NCBI GenBank assembly: GCA_963799395.1
Contig: CAWCWZ010000043.1
Location: 81,591-145,590 of the forward strand
DNA length: 64,000 bases
Direction: 5' to 3'
Origin: Bog-752 sp963799395
GTDB taxonomy: Bacteria; Actinomycetota; Thermoleophilia; UBA2241
Of the stretch, positions 59,836 to 64,000 are shown piece after piece. The notes below the pieces were generated by a model. That model saw nothing but the letters and a program-made list of their open reading frames with translations. It searched no databases and was not told the DNA's origin. Each line of letters begins with the position of its first letter. Position 1 is the stretch's first letter. The translations under genes were made by a program, and so were the position numbers.

Positions 59836-60421
59836 ACTCCGTCCGCTTTTGAATGTATCTTGCGTCCATGATCAGCTTGCGATCAAGTGGCGTTTCGGCT
59901 ACGACCTCGACATGGGGCTTCGAAGACTCCGACAACAGCCGGTGCGGTCGCCGATTTTTCTTGATGCCGCTCCCGTCTGAGTGTTATCATCATACTACAT
60001 TAAATAGCTTGCTGCAATAGCGCCGAGGCTTCTGTGGGGCGCCGGCGCATGTCGTTTCCACAGCCGTGTTATCCGAGGCGTTAACACGGACGAATCAGCG
60101 CTCTTTGACAATCAGCCCCCAAAAAGGCGGAAAAAGCGCCGAAAAGCGCAGCTAAGTCCTTTGGGAATGGGATTTTGCGAGTAAGTCCTTTGTTTTGATC
60201 AGATCGGGATCGGATCTCATGGGATCACGCCGCCTAACCCATTGATTCTGCTGGAGGGCATGGAGAGGGGACGATAGTAACGTCCGAGTCAACAGGCATG
60301 GGGATTGGCTTCATTGATCCAATGGCTCATTGAATCACTGCAAACCAAGATCCCTCGCGGCCTCAGCCGCTCGGGATGACAAGCCGCGGCGCGGTCCCCG
60401 TTGGGGTAAAATTCTCCATTC
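59836..60421. other. 586-bp intergenic stretch with short direct repeats
   Basis: No gene is supported. It holds two copies of TAAGTCCTTTG (60153-60163 and 60182-60192), a purine-rich tract with AAAAAGGCGGAAAAAGCGCC, and a degenerate inverted copy of the dispersed GTCATCC element (60347-60381) just upstream of the secretin gene. The region is less GC-rich than the genes around it and likely holds the secretin promoter. Confidence 0.5.
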
Positions 60422-62283
60422 ATGCCAGTTCACGGGACCTTTCTCCGAGCGTGGTGGGCGGTGCTGGTTTGCCTGGCGGCGGTCGCCGCCTGCGCTGCGG
60501 ATACCGCGGCGGAGAAGAAGCCTCCGGTTCCCTGCACCATCGAGGGCAACGACTGTCAGGCGCCTGCCAAAGACTTGAGGCGGGCGTCGGCCGTCTATTG
60601 GCAGGGAGTGAAGGCACGCGAGAAGGACCTCGCCCGCGCCTACCAGGAGTTCACCGAGGCCGCCCAGTTGGTACCGGGCAACGTCGATTATGCCAATGCA
60701 CGGGAGCTGGCTCGCACCGCTCTGGCTCAGGAGCACATCGAGAGCGGCAACCGACTGCTGGCGGATGGGCGCCAGGTGGAAGCGGTGGCGGAGTTCCGCT
60801 CCGCCCTGCTGCTGGATGCCAGCAACGGGTTCGCCGAACAGCGGCTGATGGACGCGCTGGGCGACGCCGCTCCCCGGCTCTCCAAGGGACTGCGCCTGGT
60901 CGAGCGCTCGGATCCGGTGGATCTGGCGCCGCGGCCCGGCAGCCAGGACCTCTTCTATCGCGGCGACGCCCGCGGGCTCTACGAGCTGATCGCGCGCAGT
61001 TTCGGCATCAAGGCCAGCTTCGATCAATCCTTCAGCTCGCGCCCGGTGCGCTTCAACGTCGAGAACGTGGACTTCGCCAAGGCCATGGAGTTGGCGGGCC
61101 TGGTGAGCAAGTCGATGTGGGTGCCGTTGTCGGAGAGCGAAGTGCTGGTGGCGACGGACACGGCCGAGAACCATCGCCAGCTCGATCGCATGTCGCTGCG
61201 CAGCTTCTATGTGAGCGAGGCAGGGAGCGCGCAGGAGCTGAACGACGTGGTGGGGCTGCTGCGCAGCGTCTTCGACATTAAACTGGTGAACGCTACCCCC
61301 TCTGAGAACCTCATCACCGTCCGCGCGCCGCGCGCGACCGTGGATGCCGCCGCCGAGTTCCTCAACCAGCTCTCCACCGCCGGACCGCCGCCGGTGATGC
61401 TGGAGGTCCAAGCCTTCGAAATCGACCGCATGCTGCTGCGCAACCTGGGCATCCAGCCGCCGCTCACCTATAACATGTTCAGCCTGGCGGGGGCGGCGGC
61501 GCTGCTCGCCAGCCAACCCAACGCCCAGCAGCTCATCAACGAGCTCATCTCCTCGGGCGGCATCAACCAGGCCAATAACACGGCGCTGCAGGCGCTGCTG
61601 GCGCAGTTGCAGCAGCAACAGCTCAGTCCGCTGCTCACTACTCCGTTCGCCACCTTCGGCGCAGGCACCACCCTGTTCGGCGTGACCATTCCCTCGGCGA
61701 CGGCCAACTTCCAGTTCAACAGCTCCAGCGTCCGGACCCTGCAACACCTGACCCTGCGCGCCCTGCAGGGCAAGGCGGCCACCCTGAAAGTAGGCAGCCG
61801 TTATCCCATCGTGAACGCCACCTTCTCCCCTATCGCCAACAGCCCGGCCATTGCCTCGAACATCCAAGCCAACACGCTCCAGGCGGCCTTCCCCTCGATC
61901 AGCTACGAGGATCTGGGTCGACGATGAAAGCCACGCCCTCGGTGCACGGCGAGTCCGACGTCACGCTGGAGCTGGAAACCGAAATCCGCGCCCTCACCGG
62001 GCAGGGAATCAACGGCGTGCCGGTGATCTCCAACCGCTCCTACAAGAGCACCATCACGGTGAAGGACGGCGAAGCCGCGGTGGTGGCGGGCTACATCACC
62101 CGCACGGAGCAGCTCTCGCTGGGTGGACTGCCGGGGCTGGGCGCCATCCCCGACCTGGGCCTGGTAGCGGCCAGCCAGAACAAGACCCTCGAGGACGACG
62201 AATTCATGCTGGTGGTCACGCCCCACATTCTCCAGATGCCCGCCGGCGAATCCCAGGCGGTGTGGCTGCCCGCAGGGAAGTAG
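60422..62283 (+). CDS. Secretin (type II/IV pilus-like outer-membrane channel), one base missing
   Basis: About 620 residues after correction. Signal peptide (LVCLAAVAACAADT), TPR-like helices (residues ~45-150), an STN-like domain (~180-265, with FYRGDARGLYELIAR and VRFNVENVDFAKAMELAGL), a secretin N domain (~275-325) and the secretin C domain (VMLEVQAFEIDR, then VTLELETEIRALTGQGINGVPVISNR and DDEFMLVVTPHI). A single T is missing near 61,917 (SYEDLGLTMKATP segment); the second half continues from 61,924. Without the other secretion genes it is unclear if it is GspD-, PilQ- or another type. Confidence 0.9.
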
Positions 62284-62387
62284 GGGAGATTTTTTGGCCG
62301 CGGAATGACGAATAAAAAAGCACTCGGCGTGGCTTGAAGCCGCGCCCTTTCTAGGCCTAACTTGTTTCAGATTCTTTCTCTGTAACC

Positions 62388-63116
62388 ATGACGGACCTTC
62401 CCCAAACCAACTCGGCCGAACCCGCCGCTTCCCTTCCCGCCAAGGTCCCGCATGGTCTGCGCTCGCTGCGCCACCGCAACTTCCAGCTCTTTTTCGGCGG
62501 ACAACTGATTTCCCTGATCGGCACCTGGATGCAGAACGTGGCCCAGGCTTGGCTGGTCTATCGCCTGACGGGATCTTCGTTCCTCCTGGGTGCGGTGGGG
62601 TTCGCGGGGCAGATCCCGGTGTTCCTGATGGCGCCGGTGGGCGGCATCGTGGCTGACCGCAAGAACCGCCAGCACGTGGTCATCGCGACGCAGACGGTTT
62701 CCATGCTGCTGGCGTTCATCCTCGCCGGGCTCACGCTGACCAAGCTGGTCCAGGTGTGGCACGTGATGCTGTTGGCCGCGCTGCTGGGTGTGGTGAATGC
62801 CTTCGACATCCCGGCGCGCCAGTCCTTCATCGTGGACATGGTCGGCAAGGAAGACCTGATCAACGCCATCGCGCTGAACTCTTCCATGTTCAATGGCGCG
62901 CGCGTGGTGGGCCCGGCCATCGCGGGATTGCTGGTGGCCTCGATCGGCGAAGGCTGGTGCTTCTTCGTGAACGCCGTCAGCTATGTCGCGGTGATCGTCG
63001 GCCTGCTGCTGATGCGCGTCACCTGGCAGCGCGGAAAATTTTCCGGGTCGCCGCTGGAAAACATCGTCGAAGGCTTCCAATACGTGCGCAGCACGCAGCC
63101 GATCCGCCTGCTCCTG
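62388..63116 (+). CDS. MFS transporter, enterobactin-exporter-like, C-terminally truncated
   Basis: The first ~243 residues of a 12-segment MFS transporter of the MFS_3 kind. N-terminal LRSLRHRNFQLFFGGQLIS, IGTWMQNVAQAWLVY, FLMAPVGGIVADRKNR, FDIPARQSFIVDMVG and FFVNAVSYVAVIVGLLLM are all typical. About six segments are present. The frame runs into satellite DNA at 63,117; the apparent ending beyond that point is not part of the gene. Confidence 0.88.
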
Positions 63117-63962
63117 TCGTGCACCACCCGTTTCATCGCATATCCAAGGCTACCGGCATGGCTTCATCCACCAAAAACTGGCCAAAAAATAAGGTGACAC
63201 CAACCACCATGTAATTATATATCCACAGCATATAATGAACAGTTCCACCAGTTCGTGGTGGTAGAAGGCCAAAAATGCCTGCAGAACACAAGAAGACATC
63301 GTGCTCGTCTGTTTCGGCGAATATCCAAGGCTAGCGACATGTTGTCGTCCACCAAAAGTTGGCCAAACAATAAGGTGACATGACATATCATGAAAATATT
63401 GATAAACGATATATATTGAACAACTCCACCAGTTTTGATGGCAGCAGGACCAAAATGTTGGCCGAATACATAATGACATCGTGCACCACCCGTTTCATCG
63501 CATATCCAAGGCTACCGGCATGGCTTCATCCACCAAAAACTGGCCAAAAAATAAGGTGACACCAACCACCATGTAATTATATATCCACAGCATATAATGA
63601 ACAGTTCCACCAGTTCGTGGTGGTAGAAGGCCAAAAATGCCTGCAGAACACAAGAAGACATCGTGCTCGTCTGTTTCGGCGAATATCCAAGGCTAGCGAC
63701 ATGTTGTCGTCCACCAAAAGTTGGCCAAACAATAAGGTGACATGACATATCATGAAAATATTGATAAACGATATATATTGAACAACTCCACCAGTTTTGA
63801 TGGCAGCAGGACCAAAATGTTGGCCGAATACATAATGACATCGTGCACCACCCGTTTCATCGCATATCCAAGGCTACCGGCATGGCTTCATCCACCAAAA
63901 ACTGGCCAAAAAATAAGGTGACACCAACCACCATGTAATTATATATCCACAGCATATAATGA
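63117..63962. repeat. Tandem satellite, 362-bp period made of two ~181-bp halves
   Basis: Three head-to-tail copies begin at 63117, 63479 and 63841, the last cut at 63962. The full copies look identical to each other over all 362 bases. Each has two related halves, of 182 and 180 bases, sharing words such as ATATCCAAGGCTA, TCCACCAAAA, TGGCCAAA, AATAAGGTGACA, CTCCACCAGTT and CATCGTGC; roughly two thirds of positions match by eye. The sequence is AT-richer than everything to the left and has no sustained coding signal. Monomer size and higher-order dimer structure are those of eukaryotic (for example plant) satellites; the species is not identified. Confidence 0.9.
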
Positions 63963-64000
63963 GCATATGTAACTGAAAAGTTCAAGCAAACAGACAAAAC
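63963..64000. other. 38 bases unlike the satellite at the right edge
   Basis: The third satellite copy departs from the others at 63963 (GCATATG instead of the expected ACAGTTCC). Nothing in the remaining bases can be assigned; this could be natural satellite edge or one more join. Confidence 0.5.

Noticed and set aside
47559..61867. Long minus-strand frames opposite mutS, nagZ, the binding protein and the secretin (for example 47559-48830, 52463-53974, 60335-61867)
   Set aside because: All are antisense to recognised genes and have no family similarity.
63150..63841. Two identical 109-codon frames in the right-end repeats
   Set aside because: They are identical only because the DNA is a tandem satellite; composition is not coding-like, and the frame ends at each unit boundary.
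63117..63962. CRISPR array
   Set aside because: Units are 362 bp and contiguous, without the short repeat and unique spacer pattern.

Overview
This 64 kb window does not read as one chromosome. It reads as at least four stretches of unrelated DNA joined end to end, each join cutting through a gene: about 21,670 (atpG into a phage capsid gene), about 46,515 (carA into galT) and 63,117 (an MFS transporter gene into a tandem satellite). Single-base frameshifts occur in genes of all three bacterial segments, which points to an error-prone, probably long-read, metagenomic or concatenated assembly rather than natural mosaicism. REGION 1 (1-21.67 kb, very GC-rich, almost all on the minus strand) looks like an actinobacterium, perhaps Thermoleophilia; that is inference from gene content, the comF-hpf-secA order and LytR_C-type LCP proteins. 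In transcription order it holds atpG-atpD-atpC-murA; an LCP cell-wall ligase with a coupled partner; an O-antigen ligase/TPR protein; then a tightly coupled run of ugd, nucleotidyltransferase, phosphomannomutase and PGI/PMI for activated sugars, a divergent nucleoside-phosphorylase-like gene with ahcY and mtnA (SAH hydrolysis and methionine salvage), a second nucleotidyltransferase, comF, hpf and secA. Many of these genes overlap by 4 bp (GTGA or ATGA). REGION 2 (21.67-37.85 kb, moderate GC, plus strand) is the structural half of a contractile-tailed phage or prophage: capsid, connectors, neck, sheath, tube, tail chaperones, tape measure with a muralytic-type domain, baseplate (plug, hub, spike, gp25, J, DUF2612), tail fibre and a large beta-helix-like spike that oddly carries a signal peptide. 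Terminase, portal, integrase and lysis genes are not in the window. REGION 3 (37.85-46.5 kb, similar composition) follows without a visible join and looks like Acidobacteriota: an L,D-transpeptidase, a DapA-family protein, a zinc-ribbon/BON protein, carB, a small secreted protein inside the car operon, and carA cut at its N-terminus. REGION 4 (46.5-63.1 kb, more GC-rich) is a second Acidobacteriota-like stretch with dispersed intergenic repeats: galT (cut), mutS, nagZ-anmK (muropeptide recycling), a peptide-type ABC binding lipoprotein, a YmdB-like phosphodiesterase, a HAD phosphatase, an acyl-CoA dehydrogenase, small membrane proteins, a lipase-like hydrolase, a secretin with one base missing, and a cut MFS transporter. 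REGION 5 (63,117-64,000) is AT-richer tandem satellite DNA with a 362-bp period made of two diverged ~181-bp halves, of eukaryotic character. No tRNA, rRNA or CRISPR array was found. The most notable signals beyond the joins are a perfect 24-bp inverted repeat inside the phosphorylase-like gene, repeat elements embedded in coding sequence (anmK and a lipoprotein signal peptide), and the secreted-type phage spike.
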